The notes under the pieces are model-generated. The model saw only the letters and a program-made list of their open reading frames with translations, was not told where the DNA came from and ran no database searches. A stretch of DNA of 52,116 bases. Source: Nodosilinea foveolarum (GTDB lineage Bacteria; Cyanobacteriota; Cyanobacteriia; Phormidesmidales; Phormidesmidaceae). The position numbers were made by a program, and so were the translations under genes. The DNA lies in contig QBMC01000010.1 of assembly GCA_003242035.1 (NCBI GenBank), positions 1-52,116 of the forward strand. Direction: 5' to 3'. The first letter of the stretch is position 1, and every line of letters begins with the position of its first letter. Shown here piece by piece: positions 24,812 to 34,097 of the stretch.

Positions 24812-26521
24812 ATGTCAGATCCCAACACTGGTCGCAAAATATCTAATCGGTACGATCTGATAGAACCTATCGGGCAGGGATCTATGGGCAAGGTTTATCT
24901 AGCCGCCGACTCGCTATTGGGCGACGTACCGGTTGCGGTAAAATTTCTCTCGCAAACCATGCTCAACGAGAACATGCGCACCCGATTCTTTCGAGAAGCC
25001 ATGACCTGCGCTCAGCTCGGGCAAAAAAGTATGCACGTCGTCCGCGTTACAGACTACGGACTCAACGAAGACAATGTTCCTTTCTACGTGATGGAATATT
25101 TAAAAGGAGATAGCGTAGGCCGATTGATCAGGAAACAGCCGCTGCCCGTTCCTCGGTTTCTCGGGATCGTCCGCCAAATTCTATTAGGGCTACGAACCGC
25201 CCACAACGGCATTCTGATAAAAGGTGAGGCCGTACCGATTATTCATCGCGATATTAAACCTAGCAATATTATTGTTACCTCCGATCCTTTTATGGGGGAG
25301 CTGGTAAAGATTTTGGACTTTGGAATTGCTAAGCTTTTACAGGCAGGTAGCGAGCAAACCAGCACATTCATGGGGACATTGGCCTATGCATCGCCCGAGC
25401 AAATGGAAGGCCGCGAGCTAGACAACCGATCAGACATCTATAGTCTGGGCGTGATGATGTACCAGATGCTTTCGGGTAGCTTGCCAGTAAAGCCCGATAA
25501 CAATACATTTGGCGGCTGGTACAAGGTACATAGACTCTTACAGCCCAAGTCGCTCTCTGAGTTTGAGTTAGAGCTGAAGGTGCCCAAGGCGCTAGAAAAT
25601 ATTGTGATGGCTTGTCTGGCTAAGCAGCGGGAGAACAGACCCGACAGTATCCAGCAGGTAATAGATGCGATCGCCCCTCTAGCAGATCGCTTTGGCTCCG
25701 GCTTACAAATCTCTCAGCGCATCAACACCACGCTCTCTAAGCTACCGGTTGTTAAAGAAATACAGCCAAAGAAAGCACTGAAGCTGGCACCTGAAAAAAA
25801 GGAAAGCTTTCAAGAAGACAGTTCAGAGCATTACAGTTCAGGGCAGTACAGCTCAAAACAGTACAGACAGAAACAATATAGAGAAGAACTCAAAGACGAA
25901 AGCCGAGAGGCTGCTCGAAGCGCTGTACAAGTCCTAGAGCCACCCGCTATAAATAGCTTTTATCTAGAGCAGAAGTGGCCAGCCGAAATGCCAGTTGCCC
26001 AAATTGTCTTTCCACGGTTGCTAGAAAAAGGGTCAGAGCTGCTGCCGACACTGTGGGCCATGATGCCTAAAGCTGAAATAGAAATGCGAACGGGCAACAC
26101 GCGCTACAACAACTTTATGTGCACAATGGCCCCGCATCCCATGGTGCTGTGGCTGACCGTGCTTTACAACAAAGTACAGGGACCGCGTTGGCTACCTTGT
26201 TATCTAGATTTTAAAGCGGAAGAAGCGCAGCAAATTCTAGCGCGACTTGCAGACGCTCGAAAATATCACCTGATGTTTTTTGAAAAAGAGGATAGCAATC
26301 GCTGCCAACATGTTCAGCCGATTAATGTTGCGGCGAGCCAGCGCAAATTATTTCAAGATTGGACAATCGCAGCTCGCACCTTCCCAACTGGCAACCCTCA
26401 AGACAGCAAGGACCTGCTGAAGCGGGAACTAGAAAATAACCTCAAGCCTAAAATTCTAATGAACTTCGAGTCGATGCACTCCGATGCTAGCCCAGGCATG
26501 GACTCTTCCTTAGGTTTTTGA
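24812..26521 (+). CDS. Serine/threonine protein kinase with unknown C-terminal domain
   Basis: Residues 14–275 are a complete Hanks-type kinase: G21QGSMG loop, K44 in VAVKFL, E62 in helix C, H145RDIKPSN, D169FG and the GTLAYASPEQ activation segment, so it should be active. It has no transmembrane segment and is cytoplasmic. A low-complexity linker (about 305–370) contains four copies of a five-residue repeat (HYSSG, QYSSK, QYRQK, QYREE). The last 190 residues form a folded domain (with WPAEMPVAQIVFPRLLEKG and WLPCYLDFKAEEAQ) that I do not recognise and that could sense a signal or bind a substrate. The broken PP2C gene and a USP gene lie convergent to it, which suggests a shared signalling role. 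Confidence 0.9.
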   Translation: MSDPNTGRKISNRYDLIEPIGQGSMGKVYLAADSLLGDVPVAVKFLSQTMLNENMRTRFFREAMTCAQLGQKSMHVVRVTDYGLNEDNVPFYVMEYLKGDSVGRLIRKQPLPVPRFLGIVRQILLGLRTAHNGILIKGEAVPIIHRDIKPSNIIVTSDPFMGELVKILDFGIAKLLQAGSEQTSTFMGTLAYASPEQMEGRELDNRSDIYSLGVMMYQMLSGSLPVKPDNNTFGGWYKVHRLLQPKSLSEFELELKVPKALENIVMACLAKQRENRPDSIQQVIDAIAPLADRFGSGLQISQRINTTLSKLPVVKEIQPKKALKLAPEKKESFQEDSSEHYSSGQYSSKQYRQKQYREELKDESREAARSAVQVLEPPAINSFYLEQKWPAEMPVAQIVFPRLLEKGSELLPTLWAMMPKAEIEMRTGNTRYNNFMCTMAPHPMVLWLTVLYNKVQGPRWLPCYLDFKAEEAQQILARLADARKYHLMFFEKEDSNRCQHVQPINVAASQRKLFQDWTIAARTFPTGNPQDSKDLLKRELENNLKPKILMNFESMHSDASPGMDSSLGF

Positions 26522-26554
26522 TGCCTTTTTGAGGCTGATTTTTTAGCAGCGGAA

Positions 26555-27424
26555 CTAGCCGTGAGGAAAGTGAATAATGGGATGCCAGCAGGCTCTTAGC
26601 ATAGAGGTTGTAAAACTGGGCACCGTTAGCTTTAGCAAGTTGCCACTTTTACCAGAGCAGACGGCGATCGCGCTAATATCGTGCATCTCACCCGACTTCA
26701 TTATTTCTTCTAGCGGCGAACCCATGCGCACTTCCGTCTCAATTTCAGTGCCCATGCCCGATAGCTCCGCTTTCACCTCATTGAGATTAGCCTGAGCTGC
26801 TTTTTCCGGATTGTTTCTAGACAATCGGCCGCCCCCATCTACTACCCAGCAGAGCAAGCAGGTCTCTAATGCCCCTTCTGGGTCGGACTGAATCTTAGCC
26901 TTGATGCTGCTCGCCAACATCTTAGCGCTGTCGCTGCCGTCGTAAGGCAACAGCAAATACTCAAACAGATGCTGACAGCGCTGCGATAGCTCGGTCTCGC
27001 GATAAGTAGACACTAGCTGAGGTCGCATAATTAAAATGGGCACATCCACCTTATCGGCAATCTCTAAGGTCGTGCTGCCAAATAGCTTTTCGTTTAGCGC
27101 CGAGCGCGTCGGCATCCCCGAGAACATAATGTCTGGCTTGTACTTCTTAACGGCCCTGACAATATTTTCCGACGCCCGACCCGAAGTAATCTCAATTTCA
27201 ACGGTTGTTCCGGCGGGCACATTGGACTCGGCGATCGCCAAAACTTTCCGAGCCTGACTCATTTTCTCCTCATCCGCACAGGGAATTTCTCTAGAAGTCA
27301 TCAGCGGCACGTTGTGGAAAAATACAATGTGCTCCATGCCGCCCTTGGCCAAATCGGGCACAAAATTGGCTAGGCGCTGAAGACTGTCCGTAAAGTCAGT
27401 ACAAATGAGCACACGCTTAAACAT
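26555..27424 (-). CDS. Tandem universal stress protein (UspA family)
   Basis: Two USP domains in one polypeptide of 289 residues. The first (about 1–145) starts with MFKRVLICTDFTDS and ends VDVPILIMRPQ; the second (about 160–289) starts LLLPYDGSDSAKM and ends at MLRACWHPIIHF. The usual ATP-binding GxxG(9)G(S/T) is replaced by GMPTRSALNEKLFGST in the first domain and by CSGKSGNLLKLTVPS in the second, so the second is the weaker ATP binder. USPs respond to stress, often through AMP/ATP. I start at the ATG at 27424 because it begins the first strand; a longer reading adds ten residues. The gene is convergent with the kinase gene. Confidence 0.85.
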   Translation of the reverse strand: MFKRVLICTDFTDSLQRLANFVPDLAKGGMEHIVFFHNVPLMTSREIPCADEEKMSQARKVLAIAESNVPAGTTVEIEITSGRASENIVRAVKKYKPDIMFSGMPTRSALNEKLFGSTTLEIADKVDVPILIMRPQLVSTYRETELSQRCQHLFEYLLLPYDGSDSAKMLASSIKAKIQSDPEGALETCLLCWVVDGGGRLSRNNPEKAAQANLNEVKAELSGMGTEIETEVRMGSPLEEIMKSGEMHDISAIAVCSGKSGNLLKLTVPSFTTSMLRACWHPIIHFPHG

Positions 27425-27507
27425 AAAATTGCCCCAATAAAACGCCGCGAACAAAACCGCTATACAACAGTATCATCCCTCAAAATGATAAACAGTAGGG
27501 AGGAAAA

Positions 27508-28245
27508 CTATCGCGGTATCGCCAGGGCGAGCGCAGTTATGTTGTCCCGCCCGCCCTGAGCCTTGGCAGCTTCTATCAGCGCCGCCACAGCTTCCTCGCA
27601 GGTGCCAGCAGACTGCATATGCCCAATAATCGCATCGCTCTACAGTTCTTCTGTCAAACCATCACTACAAAGCAGTAGGCGATCGCCCGACTCAATATCC
27701 AGTTGCTGCGTCTCCACCAGGCGCAAATCACCACGGCCCACACATTTAGAAAGCATATGCCGCCACAGATGCGTCTGGCGCTGCTCTGGCAATAGGTTGC
27801 CTTTGGTAATAGCTAGGTTTATCCAGGTATGGTCTTGCGTCACCTGAATAAAGCCGCTTTCTCGCAGAATATACAGCCGCGAATCACCCACATGGGCGCA
27901 CCAAAACTGACCGCCTCGGTACATTAGTAGGATTACTGTGGTGCCCATATCAGCCATTTCTGGGCGCTGCTGCTCGTGTAAAACAGCATCATTAGCAGCT
28001 AACACGGCGGCTTCTAGTAGTTCTGAAGACAGGCGATCGCTCACCCAATGCTCGTATAAATAGCCCTCAATCACCTCAGTGGTCAGCCGACTCGCCTCCT
28101 GACCGCCCGCATGTCCACCCATTCCATCTGCCACAATAAACAAATTGCCAGCAGGCGACAGATAATAGCTGTCTTGGTTGGTCGCCCTTTGTAGCCCCGT
28201 ATCGCTAAGGCCCGCAAACGCCCAGTCGGGTAAAGAAGCACTCAT
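27508..28245 (-). pseudogene. PP2C-type protein phosphatase interrupted by in-frame TAG
   Basis: The frame starts at 28245 and encodes a PPM/PP2C phosphatase: GLQRATNQDSYYL, VADGMGGHAGGQEAS, GTTVILLM, HVGDSRLYIL and LLLCSDGLTEEL. A TAG at 27640–27642 ends it after 201 residues. The same frame continues for 43 more codons to a second stop at 27508–27510, and encodes the missing family C terminus, including GGRDNITALAL with the last metal-binding Asp. The intact product would be about 245 residues, normal for the family. So the gene is disabled by one base, or the TAG is read through, or the base is a sequencing error. It follows the ubiB gene by 18 bp and probably shares its transcript. Confidence 0.88.
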
Positions 28246-28263
28246 AAAAGCGAAATTAGGGAT

Positions 28264-30366
28264 CTAAGGCATTCTGTCCGCTTTCGCAATGCGCAACAGC
28301 AGCCGGACGAAGATAATGCCCGTAATCGTCGCGATAACGCTCATAATCACAGCGGGCGCTACCAGCTCAAAAATGGTGAATATCGTTGCCGAGAGCGTAA
28401 ACGTACCCACCAGCAGCGCGTAGCTATTAGCCAAAGACAAGTCGCTGTTTCGGCGCATGATGCGATCGCTCTCAATCGAACGCACCCGAACTCTAATATC
28501 TCCTCTATCTAACCGATCAAGCGTATCCTCAATCCGCTGAGGCAAACTCAAAGCCGAGGAGCCAACCTTGGCCGCCTGCCGACTAATCTCACCCAAAATA
28601 CCGTTGGTCTCACTTGGACTACCGTTCGTCATAAGCTCAGTTGCGTAAGGTTTAGCTGCTTCCATAAAATTGAAATCGGGATCGAGTCCCTTGCCGACGC
28701 CTTCTAGCGTAGAAAAGGCTCGCATCACAAAGGTGAACGTAGCCGGGAATCGAAAAGGCTGATCGTAAGCCACCGCATAAAGGTCATCGCTAATCGCCGC
28801 GACTGACTGCTCCTCAAACGGCTTATCCATCATATTGTCAAGAATATACTGAATCGAACGGCGCACAGGCCCCATATCGTCGATTTCAGCTAGCGCTCCT
28901 AGCTCCACTAAAGACGTCATCACCTTTCCCGCATTCCGCTGCGAAATACCGACAAAGGTATCCATCAGACGAGCGCGCGTCACCGCTGGAATTTGGCCCA
29001 TCATGCCAAAGTCGTAAAAGATCAACGTTCCATCCGGGTCTACGGCAATATTGCCAGGATGCGGGTCGGCATGGAAAAACCCATCGGTCAGCAGTTGCCG
29101 CAAATAAGCCTCAGCGCCAAGCCGAGCCAGTCGCTTGCGGTCTAACCCAGCAGACTCAATCGCCTCGTAATGGCTAATTTTAATACCGGGCATGTACTCC
29201 ATGGTCAGCACACGCGGCGAAGTGTAGCGCCAGTAAATTCGAGGCACCCTTACCCAATCTACGCCGCGAAAATTACGCCTGAACTTGTCGCAATTTCGGC
29301 CTTCGTGCAAAAAGTCAATTTCTAACCAGAGCAGCCGACAGCACTCTGCATAGACACCCATCCAGTCGCGGCCTTTGCCCCATTCTTTATGATTTTGAAA
29401 ATATTGAGCAATCCCTTTCAAAATTGAGAGGTCAATCTCAAATAGCCTGCTTAGGCTAGGCCGCTGAACTTTAACGACAATCTCTTCACCCGAGTGTAGC
29501 TGAGCGCAGTGAACCTGACCCAAGCTAGCAGCGGCAATAGGCACGGTATCAAAGCGCTGATACAGTTCCGATAGCGGGCGGCCAAAGTCGGTTTCTATGG
29601 TGGTCTTTACCTGCTCGTAGCTAAAAGCAGGCACCCGATCTTGCAGCTTAGACAGTTCTGCAACATATTCAATCGGAAAGAGGTCGGCTCTAGTAGAAAA
29701 CAATTGACCAATCTTGATGAATGTTGGCCCCAGACTTAGACAGGTTTCGCGTAGCCAAACCGCAATTTCCTGACGGCGTATTTTTTGCTTCTCTGGTGTG
29801 ATTGGGCCGCCATAGGTCCAGGCTTTGTTGTATAGCCAACGCTTAGCCAGTAGCTTAAGGACAAAAGACCAAATATCAATAAAGCGTTGGGGTCTAGAAT
29901 AGCTGCCTTTATTCCAGCGATAGTCGCCATCGCGGTACGAGCTGCCACTGTAAGGAACAGGCGTATCCGTTACCAAGGCGCTGCTTTGAGTCGTATTCTT
30001 TTGAATCGGCTCGTCTTTGATCAGTTGGTTCGCCTCAACGCGAGCCGCAGGCATAGTAGGAGCAAGCTCTACATCATCAGAATCCCTACGAACAGTCGCA
30101 CCGTTAGAACTAGCAATCTCTTCTAAGGATGAATGATCGGAGGACTCCCGCTGATGAGAGGTGCTGTTCTGAAGAGGGACAGAAGAGGCTGTAGATTTAC
30201 CGTTCGAGTTGATATTAGCACTGCCGCCGCCAGCGTCGTTGGCGTCAGCTTTGGTGGAGCTGCGTCTGTGCGCCGCGTCACTCGCAGGAGGCACAGGCAA
30301 CGCTGACGAATCTGCTGGCGTTGCGGGCTGAGAAAATGACTCACTTTTTGGGGGCACGGCAGACAC
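28264..30366 (-). CDS. ABC1/UbiB-type atypical kinase, long N terminus
   Basis: A 700-residue ABC1/ADCK/UbiB protein. The first 150 residues are Ser/Thr/Pro/Asn-rich and disordered. The kinase-like domain follows: KIGQLFSTRADLFP (the KxGQ motif, about 218–231), ASLGQVHCAQL (the family's Ala-rich loop), VVKVQRPSL (Lys), FFHADPHPGNIAVD and FYDFGMMGQIP (DFG). Two membrane helices lie at the end (about 650–695, LLVGTFTLSATIFTIFELV and PAVIMSVIATITGIIFV). UbiB proteins support quinone synthesis or lipid transport; in cyanobacteria plastoquinone and thylakoid roles are expected. The start is GTG. It is directly upstream of the broken PP2C gene. Confidence 0.9.
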   Translation of the reverse strand: MSAVPPKSESFSQPATPADSSALPVPPASDAAHRRSSTKADANDAGGGSANINSNGKSTASSVPLQNSTSHQRESSDHSSLEEIASSNGATVRRDSDDVELAPTMPAARVEANQLIKDEPIQKNTTQSSALVTDTPVPYSGSSYRDGDYRWNKGSYSRPQRFIDIWSFVLKLLAKRWLYNKAWTYGGPITPEKQKIRRQEIAVWLRETCLSLGPTFIKIGQLFSTRADLFPIEYVAELSKLQDRVPAFSYEQVKTTIETDFGRPLSELYQRFDTVPIAAASLGQVHCAQLHSGEEIVVKVQRPSLSRLFEIDLSILKGIAQYFQNHKEWGKGRDWMGVYAECCRLLWLEIDFLHEGRNCDKFRRNFRGVDWVRVPRIYWRYTSPRVLTMEYMPGIKISHYEAIESAGLDRKRLARLGAEAYLRQLLTDGFFHADPHPGNIAVDPDGTLIFYDFGMMGQIPAVTRARLMDTFVGISQRNAGKVMTSLVELGALAEIDDMGPVRRSIQYILDNMMDKPFEEQSVAAISDDLYAVAYDQPFRFPATFTFVMRAFSTLEGVGKGLDPDFNFMEAAKPYATELMTNGSPSETNGILGEISRQAAKVGSSALSLPQRIEDTLDRLDRGDIRVRVRSIESDRIMRRNSDLSLANSYALLVGTFTLSATIFTIFELVAPAVIMSVIATITGIIFVRLLLRIAKADRMP

Positions 30367-30682
30367 GTAAAACTTCCTGAGGTGACATACTTCCGACGCT
30401 GACTCTAGGAGTACAGCAGGGGCATCTTAGCTCACGCACCACAATTCAATGAGTGCCGCATAAGAGCTTTCCTACTTCATCTGGTCTGGCCTAGCTGCGA
30501 GCAGCTCCGGTTAGATCCCATCCACAGGCATTTTTTCAGCGTTCAGGCAACGAACTATTTTTATGCTTCTATTTTAACGCAGATAAGCGGCTAACGCTTT
30601 GCCGCTCTTGACTTTGTGCTGGACGCTCACTGACTTAGCTAGACTTTGGCTAAAGTCTAGCTAAAACTTAAGTAGAAAGAGA
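30367..30682. other. Intergenic region between ubiB-like and DUF6825-like genes
   Basis: No gene seen. It holds the upstream region of the ubiB-like gene and a perfect 13-bp stem-loop (30635–30664) just after the DUF6825-like stop. Confidence 0.5.
30635..30664 (-). terminator. Perfect 13-bp stem-loop after DUF6825-like gene
   Basis: TTAGCTAGACTTT (30635–30647) pairs exactly with AAAGTCTAGCTAA (30652–30664), with a 4-nt loop GGCT. It lies 18 bases after the stop of the upstream minus-strand gene. There is no U-tract, so it may be a weak terminator or a stabilising 3' structure. Confidence 0.55.
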
Positions 30683-31018
30683 CTAGGGTGACTGGCGATA
30701 CTGCTGTATAGCAGCTCTTACTTGAGCCACTTCGGCTCTGAGATTGTCTATAGTAGCCTGCAAGTCTTCAGTATCTACAGAGGCACCGGTTGAGGTGGCA
30801 GAAGAGCCAGCCGTAGCTTGTTCGGCACCCGCATCCGCTTTCTCTTGCTCTGCTCTAGCCATCACTTCTTCAGTGAACTGACGGAAGTATTCACGCTGCT
30901 CGGCGTCAAACTTTCCCAGCTTGCTCAAGCCGTCGCTTACCAAATGTTCAGCGCGATCGCTCACAGCCGCTGCCAGCGCCCGTCCGACAAAAAAGGCTTG
31001 CAGCATTGGATTACTCAT
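30683..31018 (-). CDS. DUF6825-like small cyanobacterial protein
   Basis: The 111-residue product has a conserved N-terminal half (NPMLQAFFVGRALAAAVSDR, then SKLGKFDAEQREYFRQFTEEV) and a C-terminal coiled coil (DLQATIDNLRAEVAQVRAAI) separated by an Ala/Ser/Thr linker. From memory it matches a family shared by cyanobacteria and plants (DUF6825, thylakoid-associated in plants). No signal or membrane helix is clear. The function is unknown; a thylakoid or photosystem-assembly link is inference only. A stem-loop lies directly downstream. Confidence 0.75.
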   Translation of the reverse strand: MSNPMLQAFFVGRALAAAVSDRAEHLVSDGLSKLGKFDAEQREYFRQFTEEVMARAEQEKADAGAEQATAGSSATSTGASVDTEDLQATIDNLRAEVAQVRAAIQQYRQSP

Positions 31019-31244
31019 AAAAATTCACACACTTTCTCTAAAATTATAAACGCCCTTTAGTCAGTTCTGACAGGTTAATCAGCATTCTAGCTACAGGTTA
31101 GCAGGCGACGACGAGTAGCCTACGCATAGCTCAGCAACAAAATTAGACGGCCAATCGAGCTGACTGACGGTTGACTAAACGGCTGGTGAGGGGAGCGATC
31201 GCAATCCATTAAAAGCAGAAAAACTGACCTTGATAGCAGATCAA

Positions 31245-31976
31245 CTACTGCCGCTCCCCATCGTAGTATGCGTCACTACTCTCTATCGGTTCGTCTGCCG
31301 GAGGGTAGTAGTTATCACCATAGCCCTCGCTATAGTCACCGTTGTTGTCATATTCGTTAGCGTAGTTTCCTAGCTCATCAACCGGATCGCCCTGAGAATT
31401 TTCGTCGTAGGGCAAACTGCGCTTAGATTGACCTGATTCACGCTGTCTGAGACCACTCAGATCGGGCCCTTTTTGCAGCAGATCGAGCGGGGCCGTCGTA
31501 CGCTGGCGACCGTTTTCTCGGGCGGCAAATGCGTCAAAGGTCGCTGTGTCTGTCGGTTCAGAGTCTACGGTAATTTCAGTATTGAGCGAGTCACCAATGG
31601 GGCTACTCTGGTTGCTATCAATCGGGGCAGCGGGTTCGAAGGTGAGGATAGTAGCGTCTGCTGAAGCGGCCTCTGAAGTCGCGCGATCGCCACCCTTTAC
31701 AGACTCGTTCTGGCCCCCCGGAAGATAGCGCGAGTCTGCCGTTTCCTGCGGTAATTCCGGCGTCCAGTTAGACAGCGCAGGGAACGTTTGCAGCGGACTT
31801 AAAAAACGAGCGTCGGAAGAGTTCGTTAAAGAAAACCGTAGAAACGCGCCGCTACACAGACCGACTAGCCCTGCTAAGCCAGCCGTAATCAGCAGAGCCT
31901 GTGAAAGGGTCAGCGGTTCGGACAATGCCGACTTTGACCGTTTACGAGCATTCATTTTAGAAGGTGACAAGGACAT
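31245..31976 (-). CDS. Single-pass membrane protein with disordered C-terminal tail
   Basis: I do not recognise a family. The 243-residue protein has a basic N terminus (MNARKRSKSAL), one transmembrane helix (LSQALLITAGLAGLVGLCSGAFLRF, about 24–48) and a long outside or lumenal tail rich in Asp, Glu, Ser, Asn, Gly and Tyr, ending with DNNGDYSEGYGDNYYPPADE-like sequence. The acidic, repeat-poor tail looks disordered. The CBS–CCA gene begins upstream on the same strand and ends 77 bases before this start, so the two may be co-transcribed. Confidence 0.65.
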   Translation of the reverse strand: MSLSPSKMNARKRSKSALSEPLTLSQALLITAGLAGLVGLCSGAFLRFSLTNSSDARFLSPLQTFPALSNWTPELPQETADSRYLPGGQNESVKGGDRATSEAASADATILTFEPAAPIDSNQSSPIGDSLNTEITVDSEPTDTATFDAFAARENGRQRTTAPLDLLQKGPDLSGLRQRESGQSKRSLPYDENSQGDPVDELGNYANEYDNNGDYSEGYGDNYYPPADEPIESSDAYYDGERQ

Positions 31977-32053
31977 AGCAGGCTCGTGCTTAGATAGGTG
32001 GAGCGCTTTCAGCCTGGTTCTGATAAGTCTAGTTATCAGAGATATTCAGAGAC

Positions 32054-33910
32054 CTAAGATGGCGCGTAATGGGTCAAAACGTAATTTTCTGCGGCCTGAA
32101 GCGTAGTCAGTTCGCCATCTAGCGTAAGCTGATGGACTTTGGTGAGAATGGTGCGAAACTGCGGGCCGGGTCGTAAACCAAGCCGTTTTAGAGTAGCACC
32201 ATCCATGAGTGGCGTAACCTGAGATAGCTGCACTATATATTGCCAAATTTGCGGGCCGAGTGTGTGGGGATGGCGATCGCCCATCAGCAGCAATTCAACC
32301 GGTTCGTAGCCCGCGAGCAAAGAATATACCTGACTGGGCTGCTTAGCCTGAGGCAAATGCTCCAGCAAGTGAGCTTCCCACGAGTGGATATTTTCAAGTC
32401 TACGAAGACTAGCAGCTCCCAAATCGAGGTTACTCGCGACTCGAACCGCCGCTTTAGACGGCAACTGTAATAGCAGTAGCTCTAGCAAAATAAGCCACCG
32501 GGTCTGACTTACCGCGAGTACGAGGCCAGTTCTTTTAACGTCAGGCTGACGATTCTGAGCCATTTTTTTATCGGCTGGGCTAGTCGCGAATCTTACCAGC
32601 CACCGGTCTAGCCGCCGTAGCTGTCGCCAAATCGCAGGCGATGGCTGAAGCTTGCTATCGAGACAGGCAAGCGCACCTAACCGATCTATTTCTCGCAGCG
32701 AAGATTCCCAGCCGTTTGCCTGTAGCAAGTACTTTAGCTCTGATTTGAGGCGACTTTGTAGCGCTGGCGTTTTGGCTGCGATCGCCTGCATTCGGGCATA
32801 AACGCCGCTACTAATAGCCGTCCGAATAAACCGCTCGGTTTGCCCTTCAATTGAAAATTCGAGTCTCGTCGCAAACCGCACGGCTCTAAAAATTCGAGTC
32901 GGGTCTTCAATGAAGCTATTGCTATGAAGAACGCGAACCTGGCGTCGCTGCAAATCTATCCAGCCGTCAAAAAGATCGAGCAAGTGTCCGATGGGTGAAC
33001 CCTCTAGCCCCTGATTGAGGCGAATAGCGATCGCGTTAATCGCAAAATCTCGGCGATAAAGATCCTGCTGAATAGCACTAGCTTCTACTTCTGGATTGGC
33101 GGCGGGGTAAGGATAAAACTCCGTTCGCGCCGTCGCAATATCAAACTGCACCGCTGATGAAACACCTGCTGATGAAACCGCTTGAGGAACAGGCCAAACT
33201 AAAGCCGCCGTCTGAAATTGACCGTAAATCTGCACGGAAACCTGAGGATATTTAGCCTGAAGCACCTCCGCTAAAGCGACACCGGCTCCTGAGCTAGCGC
33301 CCTCAACTACCAGATCAATATCTGTCAGCGCCTGCGGCCCACCCTCAAAATCAGGGACAAACTCTAGCAGCAGATCGCGAACAGCACCGCCGACTAGGTA
33401 CAGTGACCAGCCCTTTTCTTCGGCGACTGTCGCAATTAGCATCAGCGCAGGCCAAATCTCAGAGAGCCTGTTTTTCAGCGTCTGGTGAAGGGTTTCGGCA
33501 GTTGGCGGCGGCAAGCAGGGTGTTTCGCCTAACGTTGGGCCTAATTGAATAGGTGATTGGCCCACATCGTAGGCTGTCATTAGGTCGTGAATGTGAGCGA
33601 TCGCCCTCTCAGGCGAAATCGAGACAATCTCTTCGCTCATCCAACCCTTCACCGGCAGGTCGCCCAATCCATGTCGCTGCGCAATATCAACATCTCGCCT
33701 AGAGACAATGCCGACTAAGTGTCCAGCGTCATTCACCACACATAATCCTGAATGGCCGTAGCGCGATAGTGCGCTCTGCGCTGCATTGACAGAGGTTTCC
33801 GGTGAAATCGTTTGCACTAGCGCAGACATCAGCGATCGCACCGTCAACCGAGTCATTTCGTGCGAATCGTCGCCGTTATTCCTTAACCCAGCCAATACCA
33901 CGCTCCTCAA
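32054..33910 (-). CDS. CCA tRNA nucleotidyltransferase fused to CBS domains
   Basis: The 618-residue protein has a CBS pair at the N terminus (about 22–125, RSLMSALVQTISPETSV and HLVGIVSRRD), followed by a class II nucleotidyltransferase: LYLVGGAVRDLLLE (head, about 172), DIDLVVE (catalytic Asp pair), RRDFAINAIA and DPTRIFRAVRFATRLEF (neck). It adds the CCA end, or its CC or A part, to tRNA. Many cyanobacterial relatives carry an additional N-terminal DHH exopeptidase-like phosphoesterase domain; here it is absent, since psbZ lies immediately upstream. The start is TTG at 33910; a later ATG (MTRLTVRS) is possible. CBS domains may bind adenine nucleotides and control activity. Confidence 0.85.
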   Translation of the reverse strand: MRSVVLAGLRNNGDDSHEMTRLTVRSLMSALVQTISPETSVNAAQSALSRYGHSGLCVVNDAGHLVGIVSRRDVDIAQRHGLGDLPVKGWMSEEIVSISPERAIAHIHDLMTAYDVGQSPIQLGPTLGETPCLPPPTAETLHQTLKNRLSEIWPALMLIATVAEEKGWSLYLVGGAVRDLLLEFVPDFEGGPQALTDIDLVVEGASSGAGVALAEVLQAKYPQVSVQIYGQFQTAALVWPVPQAVSSAGVSSAVQFDIATARTEFYPYPAANPEVEASAIQQDLYRRDFAINAIAIRLNQGLEGSPIGHLLDLFDGWIDLQRRQVRVLHSNSFIEDPTRIFRAVRFATRLEFSIEGQTERFIRTAISSGVYARMQAIAAKTPALQSRLKSELKYLLQANGWESSLREIDRLGALACLDSKLQPSPAIWRQLRRLDRWLVRFATSPADKKMAQNRQPDVKRTGLVLAVSQTRWLILLELLLLQLPSKAAVRVASNLDLGAASLRRLENIHSWEAHLLEHLPQAKQPSQVYSLLAGYEPVELLLMGDRHPHTLGPQIWQYIVQLSQVTPLMDGATLKRLGLRPGPQFRTILTKVHQLTLDGELTTLQAAENYVLTHYAPS

Positions 33911-34097
33911 TCTATGTAGTTATGTTAAATCATGTGATCGCCCGACAGGGAATACCCCCGAATGTCTTTGGCAAAAGCCCTGATTTTTGGTAGTTTACCT
34001 ATAGATAGTAGGAGTTATCGGTCGCAGTCTGCTGACTACGCTCTAGATAAACCCTTAGGCTATCTCTTAGATACTGTGTTTAGAGAGTAGAAAGATC

